Assembly: GCA_900550035.1 (NCBI GenBank)
Contig: URQS01000038.1
Span: forward strand, 1 to 32,113
Direction of reading: 5' to 3'
DNA length: 32,113 nt
Source of the DNA: an uncultured Prevotella sp.
Lineage (GTDB): Bacteria > Bacteroidota > Bacteroidia > Bacteroidales > Bacteroidaceae
Both the position numbers and the translations under genes were made by a program. Under the pieces are notes generated by a model. It worked only from the letters and a program-made list of their open reading frames with translations. It searched no databases and was not told where the DNA came from. Below, piece after piece: positions 23,080 through 29,535 of this stretch (position 1 is the stretch's first letter; each line of letters starts with the position of its first letter).

Positions 23080-24132
23080 ATGAAACTCAGAATGCCATAT
23101 TGCCTCATCGTGTTATTGCTCCTAATCGTAAGTTGCAGTAATAATGATAACGCGAACATCGACCATGCCTATCGGATCGTTGCCGAGGAGCCAGATAGTG
23201 CATTGACCATCCTCAATGGGGTTGACCGACAACAATTGTCCAAGTCAGAAGAGGCAAGATACGCGCTTGTCTACACCATTGCTCAAGACAAAAGCGGACT
23301 GGATGTAGGCAACGATTCGCTCATCGGACTGGCATTCTCCTACTATGATGAGCGACCGGATGACTCTTTGTACGCCAAGTGCCAATACTATATGGGCAAG
23401 TACTACATGCTCAACCTTTGGACAGAAAAGGCCATCGATTGCTTTGACAAGTCGGCTAATGGCGCCGAAAAAGATAGTGATAAATATACATTATGCCTCG
23501 CCTTGGAGAAATGGTCGAAGTTACTTTCGGGCACAGAGCCGCAGAAAGCCATTCCTTTGATTAAAAAGGCTATTGCAGTATATGCCACAATTCCGGATGC
23601 ACCTAAAGTTAATGCAGCCTACTTCAAATTAGGATTAAGTGATGCCTTATTGCAAAGCGACAGCTTGAAAGCAGCGGAGCATGTTTGTCAAGAGGCTATC
23701 AATATAGCAAACGCAGTAGGAGACAAAGTTGCTCTCTCAGATGCTTGTCAAGATATGGCAAACATTCTGAATGGGATGAAAAGATTCCGTGAAGAACTTG
23801 ACTACTCAAAAAGAGCATATTCGTTAAGTGATGTTCCTGATGATACAAAACTATTGAATTTGGCATGGGCGTATCTCAATGTAGACTCACTGGCCTCAAG
23901 TGCCAAGATCCTTAGAAATATAAAGTCATCAGATCCTACAACTTTATATATCTTTAATTATCTACATCACATTGCGGCCATTAAATCAGGCAAGTTCTCA
24001 GACGCTTGTCAATATGCTGATTCATCCTATCATTATATTGAGAAGATGTATGCAGACGAAGCAACCAAGAAAGACAACTATTACAGTGCTTACGTTCAAA
24101 GTAAATTCGAGAAAGGCGTGATGGAATGTTGA
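23080..24132 (+). CDS. TPR lipoprotein sensor part of a membrane-tethered regulator (ends at in-frame TGA)
   Basis: The 350 residues begin with a lipoprotein-type signal (MKLRMPYCLIVLLLLIVSC, lipobox IVSC with C19) and continue as TPR-like helical pairs (for example AYRIVAEEPDSALTILNGV, YYMLNLWTEKAIDCFDKSA and RFREELDYSKRAYSLSDV). In Bacteroidetes such domains are normally the periplasmic half of one protein that continues into a membrane helix and a DNA-binding domain. Here a TGA (24130-24132) interrupts that frame, and the rest follows in the same frame from 24142. I start at ATG 23080 rather than an earlier TTG because the lipobox then sits at the right distance. It may sense a secreted peptide or envelope signal, which is inference. 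Confidence 0.8.
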   Translation: MKLRMPYCLIVLLLLIVSCSNNDNANIDHAYRIVAEEPDSALTILNGVDRQQLSKSEEARYALVYTIAQDKSGLDVGNDSLIGLAFSYYDERPDDSLYAKCQYYMGKYYMLNLWTEKAIDCFDKSANGAEKDSDKYTLCLALEKWSKLLSGTEPQKAIPLIKKAIAVYATIPDAPKVNAAYFKLGLSDALLQSDSLKAAEHVCQEAINIANAVGDKVALSDACQDMANILNGMKRFREELDYSKRAYSLSDVPDDTKLLNLAWAYLNVDSLASSAKILRNIKSSDPTTLYIFNYLHHIAAIKSGKFSDACQYADSSYHYIEKMYADEATKKDNYYSAYVQSKFEKGVMEC

Positions 24133-24141
24133 GCTAAGACG

Positions 24142-24675
24142 ATGAAACAACTCGTAATCTGCATCACAATAGCAGCGCTCATCATCATCCTGATGCTCGT
24201 TCTCTCCTATCGTCAGTATCGTGCAAAGGCAAAGATGAAAATGGAGGTAGAGAAGAAGGACCACGAAATGAAAGAGCAGCTCCACAAGGAGATGCTTAGA
24301 CACAAGGAAGTGCAAATTTCCATGATGCGTGACTTCATCCTACAGAAAGTGAATACGGCACAGAAGATAGAAGAGATCAAGAATAATCAAGGAGAGAATA
24401 TCTCTCTGACAGATCCGGACTGGGAAGAAATCAATCTGTTTGTGGAGAAGGTAGAAGGCGACTTCGTCCCAAGGCTCATGGAGAAGTTCCCACAACTCAG
24501 CGACTCCGAAAAACGCTTTCTTATTCTCGTGCGTCTCAAAATTCCGACGAAAGCTCTGTCATCCATCTATGGTATCAGCGAGAAGTCTGTCCGCCAGAAG
24601 TTATATGTCTTTAAATCGAAGGTTGGAATTGAAGGGAAAGATTGCACCCTAAGAGACTTTATCGAAGCATTTTGA
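24142..24675 (+). CDS. Membrane-anchored HTH regulator part (same frame as the upstream TPR lipoprotein)
   Basis: These 177 residues begin with a membrane helix (VICITIAALIIILMLVLSY) followed by positive charges (RQYRAKAK), giving a cytoplasmic C-terminus. A charged coiled coil (about 30-80) and a LuxR-like HTH follow, with FPQLSDSEKRFLILVRLKIP and then LSSIYGISEKSVRQKLYVFK. It lies nine bases after the TGA of the TPR gene and in the same frame, so it is the missing second half of a TPR-TM-HTH regulator. It could be made by reinitiation at this ATG, by read-through, or not at all if the locus is a pseudogene. It probably controls the operon beginning at 24842. Confidence 0.78.
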   Translation: MKQLVICITIAALIIILMLVLSYRQYRAKAKMKMEVEKKDHEMKEQLHKEMLRHKEVQISMMRDFILQKVNTAQKIEEIKNNQGENISLTDPDWEEINLFVEKVEGDFVPRLMEKFPQLSDSEKRFLILVRLKIPTKALSSIYGISEKSVRQKLYVFKSKVGIEGKDCTLRDFIEAF

Positions 24676-24691
24676 GGTTGTCAATAGGCAA

Positions 24692-24701
24692 AAATAGACT
24701 T
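24692..24701 (+). promoter_or_regulatory. Distal AAATAGAC box of the peptide-export operon
   Basis: AAATAGACTT is an 8/10 match to the decamer, 78 bp upstream of the proximal copy at 24770. The layout of distal and proximal boxes mirrors that of the regulator gene. Confidence 0.4.
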
Positions 24702-24769
24702 GTCATTAGGGGAGGTATAATGCAAATATCTAATATTCAGCTTATTATGCAAAATTAGAAAATAGTAAG

Positions 24770-24779
24770 AAATAGACAC
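24770..24779 (+). promoter_or_regulatory. Proximal AAATAGACAC box of the peptide-export operon
   Basis: An exact decamer, 40 bp upstream of the -7 box at 24810, the same distance as in front of the regulator. The sequence between the boxes and the -7 elements is otherwise different, so the conservation of motif and spacing looks selected. Confidence 0.6.
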
Positions 24780-24809
24780 ACTTTGGATTTTAGGTCATAG
24801 AAAATAGCG

Positions 24810-24817
24810 TAAATTTG
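24810..24817 (+). promoter_or_regulatory. -7 box (TAAATTTG) of the peptide-export operon
   Basis: TAAATTTGCA fits TAnnTTTG. TTTG at 24782-24785 is 24 bp upstream, slightly too far for a normal -33. The leader to ATG 24842 is about 20 nt. Confidence 0.6.
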
Positions 24818-24841
24818 CACCAGAATTAAAACAATAGCGTC

Positions 24842-25195
24842 ATGAAACAGATTTTGATTACAATTCTATTAAGCCTGATCTTGCTTCCAGGCTATGCGAC
24901 AAACATAGATGTAAAGAAAGCGGGAACTACTCATCAAGGTGGTGCTCGTATGCCGTCAGCTACAAAATTGACGGCAGATTACGAATATGGAATTCTAACC
25001 TTATATGTATTCCAGTATGTTGGTAGTATTCAGGTCATTATATATAATAATGGAAACATGCCTGTAGCATCCTTAACAACAACTTCGCCAGGCTCAGATA
25101 CAATAACCATGAATATCGATTACTTATCAGATGGTGATTACACTTTATATATTATTTTAGGAAGTGCTATCTACATTGGAAATTTTGAAATATAA
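24842..25195 (+). CDS. DUF3244-like small exported protein
   Basis: This 117-aa protein has a signal peptide (MKQILITILLSLILLPGYA). The mature part is a single beta-sandwich-like domain with TADYEYGILTLYVFQYVGSI, VIIYNNGNMPVASL and YLSDGDYTLYIILGSAIYIG, the pattern of DUF3244 proteins found only in Bacteroidetes, often beside TPR-HTH regulators. It should be periplasmic or surface-exposed. It is the first gene of the operon and ends one base before the next ATG. The function of the family is unknown; a ligand-binding role for the adjacent sensor is conceivable. Confidence 0.7.
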   Translation: MKQILITILLSLILLPGYATNIDVKKAGTTHQGGARMPSATKLTADYEYGILTLYVFQYVGSIQVIIYNNGNMPVASLTTTSPGSDTITMNIDYLSDGDYTLYIILGSAIYIGNFEI

Positions 25196-25196
25196 A

Positions 25197-25754
25197 ATGC
25201 ATTCCCCATTTCGTAGTATTTTTCATTATCAATATCAAAAAATCAAACGCAATCCTTTAGTTGTAAATAATTTATTTCTCCCTTTTCGAAATGGAGAAGC
25301 AACTGCAAATGCCATTGAATTTGGTAATAAGAATGCACATGTCATCATCACTAGTATTATTAGCCTTCAGTGTCGTTATTGTAAAGAGCATGTAAAAGAT
25401 TTGACGAATATACTTAGATGTGCCCCTGATCAATATCTATGGCGCATTTACATAGCTGGCATACTCCCTATGAATGGACATAAAGACAAATTCCAAATTA
25501 TTAACAGATTTCAACTTATGTTATTATCAGCATACCTTACAAACAAAGAATGTTGTTTTCAAATGCTTAGGGAATGGGACATTCATGGAAAAGGACAAAT
25601 TAGAGAAGATGCAATTAATAAATATTACGATATGCTCAACTTTATAAGAAAGATGCCTATAACTCATTATCCTACCATACTAATTAATGGTAGGATTTTG
25701 CCAAAAGAGTATTCTATATCTGACATACAATTTATTGCACAATACGTAAAATAG
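25197..25754 (+). CDS. Stand-alone DsbA/thioredoxin-like CxxC protein
   Basis: This 185-aa protein carries the redox motif C59-R-Y-C62 in SLQCRYCKEH and a cis-proline-type loop at P159 (YPTILINGR), as in DsbA and the thioredoxin half of Bacteroidetes VKOR-thioredoxin fusions. It has no signal peptide or membrane helix, so it either acts in the cytoplasm or is a remnant that has lost a VKOR/leader part. An in-frame GTG at 25164 would overlap the DUF3244 gene; I prefer ATG 25197. The gene is visibly AT-rich compared with the housekeeping genes. Its position next to a three-Cys secreted peptide suggests a thiol-redox role in peptide maturation. Confidence 0.72.
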   Translation: MHSPFRSIFHYQYQKIKRNPLVVNNLFLPFRNGEATANAIEFGNKNAHVIITSIISLQCRYCKEHVKDLTNILRCAPDQYLWRIYIAGILPMNGHKDKFQIINRFQLMLLSAYLTNKECCFQMLREWDIHGKGQIREDAINKYYDMLNFIRKMPITHYPTILINGRILPKEYSISDIQFIAQYVK

Positions 25755-25775
25755 CAATAAGCATATGACTGCTAT

Positions 25776-25862
25776 ATGTCTAGAGGAAGCAGCTACTCTT
25801 CTGACTTTAGCTTTTATATAGAGGATAAGCCTAACCTTTTTGATAGGAATGACAAATACTAG
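25776..25862 (+). CDS. Possible 28-residue peptide (low support)
   Basis: An open frame beginning MSRGSSYSSDFSFYIED and ending NDKY lies in the gap between the thioredoxin-like gene and the GG-leader peptide gene. It is Ser/Tyr/Asp-rich and has no double-glycine leader, membrane helix or recognisable ribosome site. It is reported only because small peptides are expected here. Confidence 0.2.
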   Translation: MSRGSSYSSDFSFYIEDKPNLFDRNDKY

Positions 25863-25913
25863 TCAAGTCGTTCTGCATTAGGTAAGTAAAATTAAATAAT
25901 ACATTGTAGACAA

Positions 25914-26069
25914 ATGAGAAAGTTACAATTATCAGAAATGGAGCACGTGTTTGGTGGACAGAAGGACGAATGCGCAGCGGTTCAAGCTCTTGCTGACGCT
26001 TATAAGAGAGATGGCGCTACCGATGCCCAGTGGGATGAGTGGTGTGATCTTTTTGACAAATATTGCTAA
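25914..26069 (+). CDS. Double-glycine-leader secreted peptide precursor
   Basis: The 51-aa product starts with the leader MRKLQLSEMEHVFGG, which fits the C39-peptidase recognition pattern: Met -15, Leu -12, Glu -8, Met -7, Val -4 and Gly-Gly at -2/-1. The predicted 36-aa mature peptide begins QKDECAAVQALA and ends WCDLFDKYC. It has three Cys (mature positions 5, 29, 36), two Trp and two Tyr, and an acidic net charge of about -5, unlike classic cationic bacteriocins. It lies in the same operon as a C39-type exporter (29536-31743) and a CxxC protein. It could be a bacteriocin, a pheromone or a modified peptide; the activity is unknown. The gene is short and easy to miss. Confidence 0.78.
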   Translation: MRKLQLSEMEHVFGGQKDECAAVQALADAYKRDGATDAQWDEWCDLFDKYC

Positions 26070-26103
26070 TTTCAGCCTAAGCATCAGCACTAAGTAACAA
26101 ACG

Positions 26104-26134
26104 TACACATTAGGGCATAGAGTCCTAACGTGTA
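26104..26134 (+). other. Intercistronic hairpin after the peptide gene
   Basis: TACACATTAGG (26104-26114) pairs with CCTAACGTGTA (26124-26134), with one mismatch and a 9-nt loop, between the peptide stop and the GLPGLI start. There is no strong U run, so it more likely protects the 3' end of the peptide mRNA or causes partial termination, giving more precursor than exporter. Confidence 0.5.
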
Positions 26135-26148
26135 TCTATTATATAATC

Positions 26149-26958
26149 ATGAAAGATAAATATAGAAAAGTAGCATTGACCATTGCATTAGGTTTTATCT
26201 TCCTTTGCTGTAAGGCTCAGAAGCAAGTCCCGATAGAACCAGCAATGATGGAAGTAAGTTATCACGTCATTTTTGGTAACAATACTGATAACTATGCGCT
26301 GAGGATTGGCAAGAATGTGAGCGAGTTCTTCAGCTACGACAAGCTGCGCAGTGACTCGCTGGGCAGTAATCCTGAGACTGTGATGGTAATCCTCAATGAG
26401 GAACTTGAGCGAATGAAGAAGCTCCACAACAAGGAAAGTGTGGATTATCATCATAGTCTAGGTTGTGGGGATTATCTCTACACCAATTTCCCAAATGACA
26501 GCGTCAGCACCTATACATCAGTCATGGGAATAGGTTACCGTATCGTGGAGCCAATGCCAACCATATATTGGACAATATGCGAGGACAGCACACGACTCAT
26601 CATGGGGTTCAATTGCCACTTAGCCACAACTACTTTCCGCGGCAGAGAGTGGAAGGCATGGTACACTGAGGACATTCCTATCATGCGAGGCCCTTGGAAA
26701 CTTGGAGGACTGCCTGGATTGATTCTATGCGCTGAGGTGGAAAGTTTCATCAGCTACACTGCCACAGTCGTCAAGACTGCCAACGTTAGTCCCGTCACCT
26801 TTTATAATTGGTGGAATAAGAAATTTGAGAATATTGACCGCAAGAAACATCTCAAAGCAAGCAACGATCCAAAGACCTATCCCAAAGGCACACAAATGAC
26901 ACCACCACTGGAACTGGACTGGATAGAAGTCGGCAACGCTAATCCGCAAGCGAAATGA
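26149..26958 (+). CDS. GLPGLI family protein
   Basis: This 269-aa exported protein has a signal region (VALTIALGFIFLCCKAQ). The family signature is at about residue 187 (KLGGLPGLIL), preceded by the typical WKAWYTEDIPIMRGPW. GLPGLI proteins are Bacteroidetes-specific, of unknown biochemical role, and often encoded beside TonB-receptor-like outer-membrane proteins. Here the stop overlaps the start of such a gene (ATGA at 26955-26958), showing tight coupling. It is slightly shorter at the C-terminus than many members. It probably forms an envelope module with the next protein. Confidence 0.88.
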   Translation: MKDKYRKVALTIALGFIFLCCKAQKQVPIEPAMMEVSYHVIFGNNTDNYALRIGKNVSEFFSYDKLRSDSLGSNPETVMVILNEELERMKKLHNKESVDYHHSLGCGDYLYTNFPNDSVSTYTSVMGIGYRIVEPMPTIYWTICEDSTRLIMGFNCHLATTTFRGREWKAWYTEDIPIMRGPWKLGGLPGLILCAEVESFISYTATVVKTANVSPVTFYNWWNKKFENIDRKKHLKASNDPKTYPKGTQMTPPLELDWIEVGNANPQAK

Positions 26959-29507
26959 GGCAATATCTTCTTATAATAATCTTCACTATGCTCTCGCTCT
27001 CTGCGAAGGCACAGGTGAAGGTAAGTGGCACCGTGACGGATGCTGCAGGACAACCTTTGTCCGGAGTGATCATCAAGAGCATCGATGCCACGACGAAAAA
27101 GATGGCGGGCTATGCACAATCGGGTAACGACGGCCATTGGACCATCACGGCAAAGGCGGGTTCCTTGCTACAGTTCACTGCGATGGGCTTCAAGAAGCAG
27201 GAACTGACCGTGAAGGAGGGCATGAAGGAACAGCGTGTCGCACTAGAGGATAATGCGGTAGCGCTGAAGGAAATCATGGTGAAGGCAGCGCCCGTGCGCC
27301 TCTCCGGTGACACCATCAAATACCTCCTCTCCACCTACTCCAAGCCCGAGGATCGTACATTGGCGGATGTGCTGTCGCGCGTGCCAGGCTTCGAGGTGAA
27401 CAAAGACAACGGACAGATCTCCTACGAGGGCAAGAGCATCAGTAACTTCTACATTGAGGGCATGGACCTCATGGGCGGTAAGTATGGCGTGTCGGCGAAG
27501 TCATTGCCGCAGCAGGATGTGGCGATGGTGGAGGTGATGAAGCACCACCAGCCGATACGCGTCTTAGACGACTTCACCTACTCTGACGACAACGCCATCA
27601 ACATCCGAATGAAGAAGGGCGCCAAGGAGCACTGGATAGCGACCTTCGACGGTGGCGCGGGTGTGAAGAGCCATGGTGGACTGTGGTGCTTCGAGAGCTT
27701 CGCCATGCGTCTGAAGCCCAGTTGGCAGACGATTATCACCTATAAAACCAACAACACGGGCAAGGATATCCTGAGCGAGAGCGAGGCGTTGCTGACGACA
27801 GGGGAGCTGGGTGAAACGCTTCGGCCGTTCATCGTGCTGCCTGCACCCTCGACGAGCCGTCTAGGGCAGCGGTCACTCTTCAATCGCACCCACGTCGTGA
27901 CGTTCAACACCCTGTTGCGCCTCACGGACAACTCACAGATGAACCTCCAGGTGACATACACCAATGACCGCGAAGAGGCATCGGCACAACGGACGACAGA
28001 GTACTTCGTCAATACGGGCAATCGCATGATTGACAACAAGAAGGAATATCTAGAGAAGGACGACCACCTCACGGCAAAACTGAAATACGAGAACAACAGC
28101 GGTGGACAATATCTGAAGAACGAGCTCTCCGGTGATCTGCTCTGGAGCCGGCAGTGGCTCACGGAGCGCGGTACGAATCCGCACGATCTCTATGGCCGAC
28201 TACCGGAGTATACGCTGAAGGACAACCTCATGGTGATGCGGCGCATGGGCAACCGCCTCGTCACACTAGAGTCGAAGAACATCATGCAGGTGCGGCCTAA
28301 CGGGCTCAACGTCGATGCCTTGAGGCAGGACGTCAATCAGCATTACTATGAGACCGATACCTATCTGAAGGGCAGCTTCCTTCTGGGGAAGTTCATCGTC
28401 TCAGGTCGTGCGGGCATCAATGCGGGGAAATACGCGTTCTCCTCCAACATGCAGACATTGCTAGACAGTCTAGGACTTTGGACGGGCAGCAGTCACTACT
28501 TTTTTTCGAGAATCTATGCCAATCCAGAGGTAGAGTATAAGATTTCCGACTTCGACATTACTTTCAGCAACGAGCTCTCGTGGAATCACTATAGCTACAG
28601 CGTTGGCGATGCCTACTCCCGGGTGCTCTATTCTCCTGAGCTCCACATCCGCTGGCAGGCGTCACCACGGTGGCAACTGGGTGCTACCGCAGACATCACA
28701 AACGGCAACGTGGATGCCAATCAGTTCTACCCCACCATCGTGTTGCAGGACTATCAATACATCCACCGCGGCCTTGCTGACTATCGTGTGGCACGTGACA
28801 AGGGTGTAAGTCTCAGTGCACGCTATGGCGATGCGCTCCGTGGTACACACCTCGTCGGACGCGTGAAGCGCACCTTCGGTTCCACGCCATACACCACGTC
28901 GCAGGAATACGAGGGCGACTACATCATCGTCTCTCTCCAGCCCCAGCGAACGACCTACAATGCCTGGAACGTGACTCTCTTCTGTTCACAGGGCATCGGC
29001 GCTCTCAAAGGCACACTCAATGCACGGGCACTCTACAATGCGAAGGATGCCGAGATGATCCAGAATGGCGAGCAGATGCCTTTCAAGACAAGGGCGTTTA
29101 ACCTCACCGCGGGTCTTACGACATCGCTCATTCCCACGGTAGACGTCGACTACCATCTGACCTGGATGCGCAACACGATGAAGATGCAGCGCCTCGGCTC
29201 GTCCTCGACCATCAACAGTTGGAAGCATGAGGCAAAGGTCCACATCCCCATCGTGAAGCTTCTGAGCCTCGAGACACTGGCGGAATACTACCACAACCAG
29301 CTCTCAGCCAATCGCTTCAAGGACATCTTCTTCGCCGATGCCTCCCTAAAGCTCCAACTCCGTCGCTTCGACATTACGCTGGCCCTCAATAACCTCTTAA
29401 ACCGCAAGACCTATGCCTACGCACTTAACAGCGACCTCATGCGCAGTACGAGCAGTCTGCTTATCAGTGGCAGAGAACTAATGATAAATATATACTATAA
29501 GCTATAG
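26955..29507 (+). CDS. TonB-dependent-receptor-like outer-membrane protein with carboxypeptidase-regulatory domain
   Basis: These 850 residues have a signal peptide (MRQYLLIIIFTMLSLSAKA). A carboxypeptidase-regulatory beta-sandwich (VSGTVTDAAGQPLSGVIIKS, about 23-105) is followed by a plug-like domain (LADVLSRVPGFEVNKDNGQI and NFYIEGMDLMGGKYG, about 135-215). A long beta-barrel follows, ending in an aromatic/hydrophobic C-terminus (MINIYYKL). Length is normal for this GLPGLI-linked receptor-like family. It overlaps the GLPGLI gene and precedes the exporter by 28 nt. It may let the peptide cross, or be perceived at, the outer membrane; this role is inferred. Base composition is richer in GC than the small genes just upstream. 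Confidence 0.87.
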   Translation: MRQYLLIIIFTMLSLSAKAQVKVSGTVTDAAGQPLSGVIIKSIDATTKKMAGYAQSGNDGHWTITAKAGSLLQFTAMGFKKQELTVKEGMKEQRVALEDNAVALKEIMVKAAPVRLSGDTIKYLLSTYSKPEDRTLADVLSRVPGFEVNKDNGQISYEGKSISNFYIEGMDLMGGKYGVSAKSLPQQDVAMVEVMKHHQPIRVLDDFTYSDDNAINIRMKKGAKEHWIATFDGGAGVKSHGGLWCFESFAMRLKPSWQTIITYKTNNTGKDILSESEALLTTGELGETLRPFIVLPAPSTSRLGQRSLFNRTHVVTFNTLLRLTDNSQMNLQVTYTNDREEASAQRTTEYFVNTGNRMIDNKKEYLEKDDHLTAKLKYENNSGGQYLKNELSGDLLWSRQWLTERGTNPHDLYGRLPEYTLKDNLMVMRRMGNRLVTLESKNIMQVRPNGLNVDALRQDVNQHYYETDTYLKGSFLLGKFIVSGRAGINAGKYAFSSNMQTLLDSLGLWTGSSHYFFSRIYANPEVEYKISDFDITFSNELSWNHYSYSVGDAYSRVLYSPELHIRWQASPRWQLGATADITNGNVDANQFYPTIVLQDYQYIHRGLADYRVARDKGVSLSARYGDALRGTHLVGRVKRTFGSTPYTTSQEYEGDYIIVSLQPQRTTYNAWNVTLFCSQGIGALKGTLNARALYNAKDAEMIQNGEQMPFKTRAFNLTAGLTTSLIPTVDVDYHLTWMRNTMKMQRLGSSSTINSWKHEAKVHIPIVKLLSLETLAEYYHNQLSANRFKDIFFADASLKLQLRRFDITLALNNLLNRKTYAYALNSDLMRSTSSLLISGRELMINIYYKL

Positions 29508-29535
29508 TAATTATAGAAAAAAATAAAGATGTCTT

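Noticed and set aside
25164..25196. GTG start extending the thioredoxin-like protein into the DUF3244 gene
   Set aside because: The extension adds no signal peptide and overlaps the upstream gene by over 30 bp; ATG 25197 directly after the stop is simpler.
25900..25907. TACATTGT as promoter of the GG peptide gene
   Set aside because: It lacks one T of the TAnnTTTG consensus and would place the RNA start on the start codon itself; co-transcription from 24810 is more likely.
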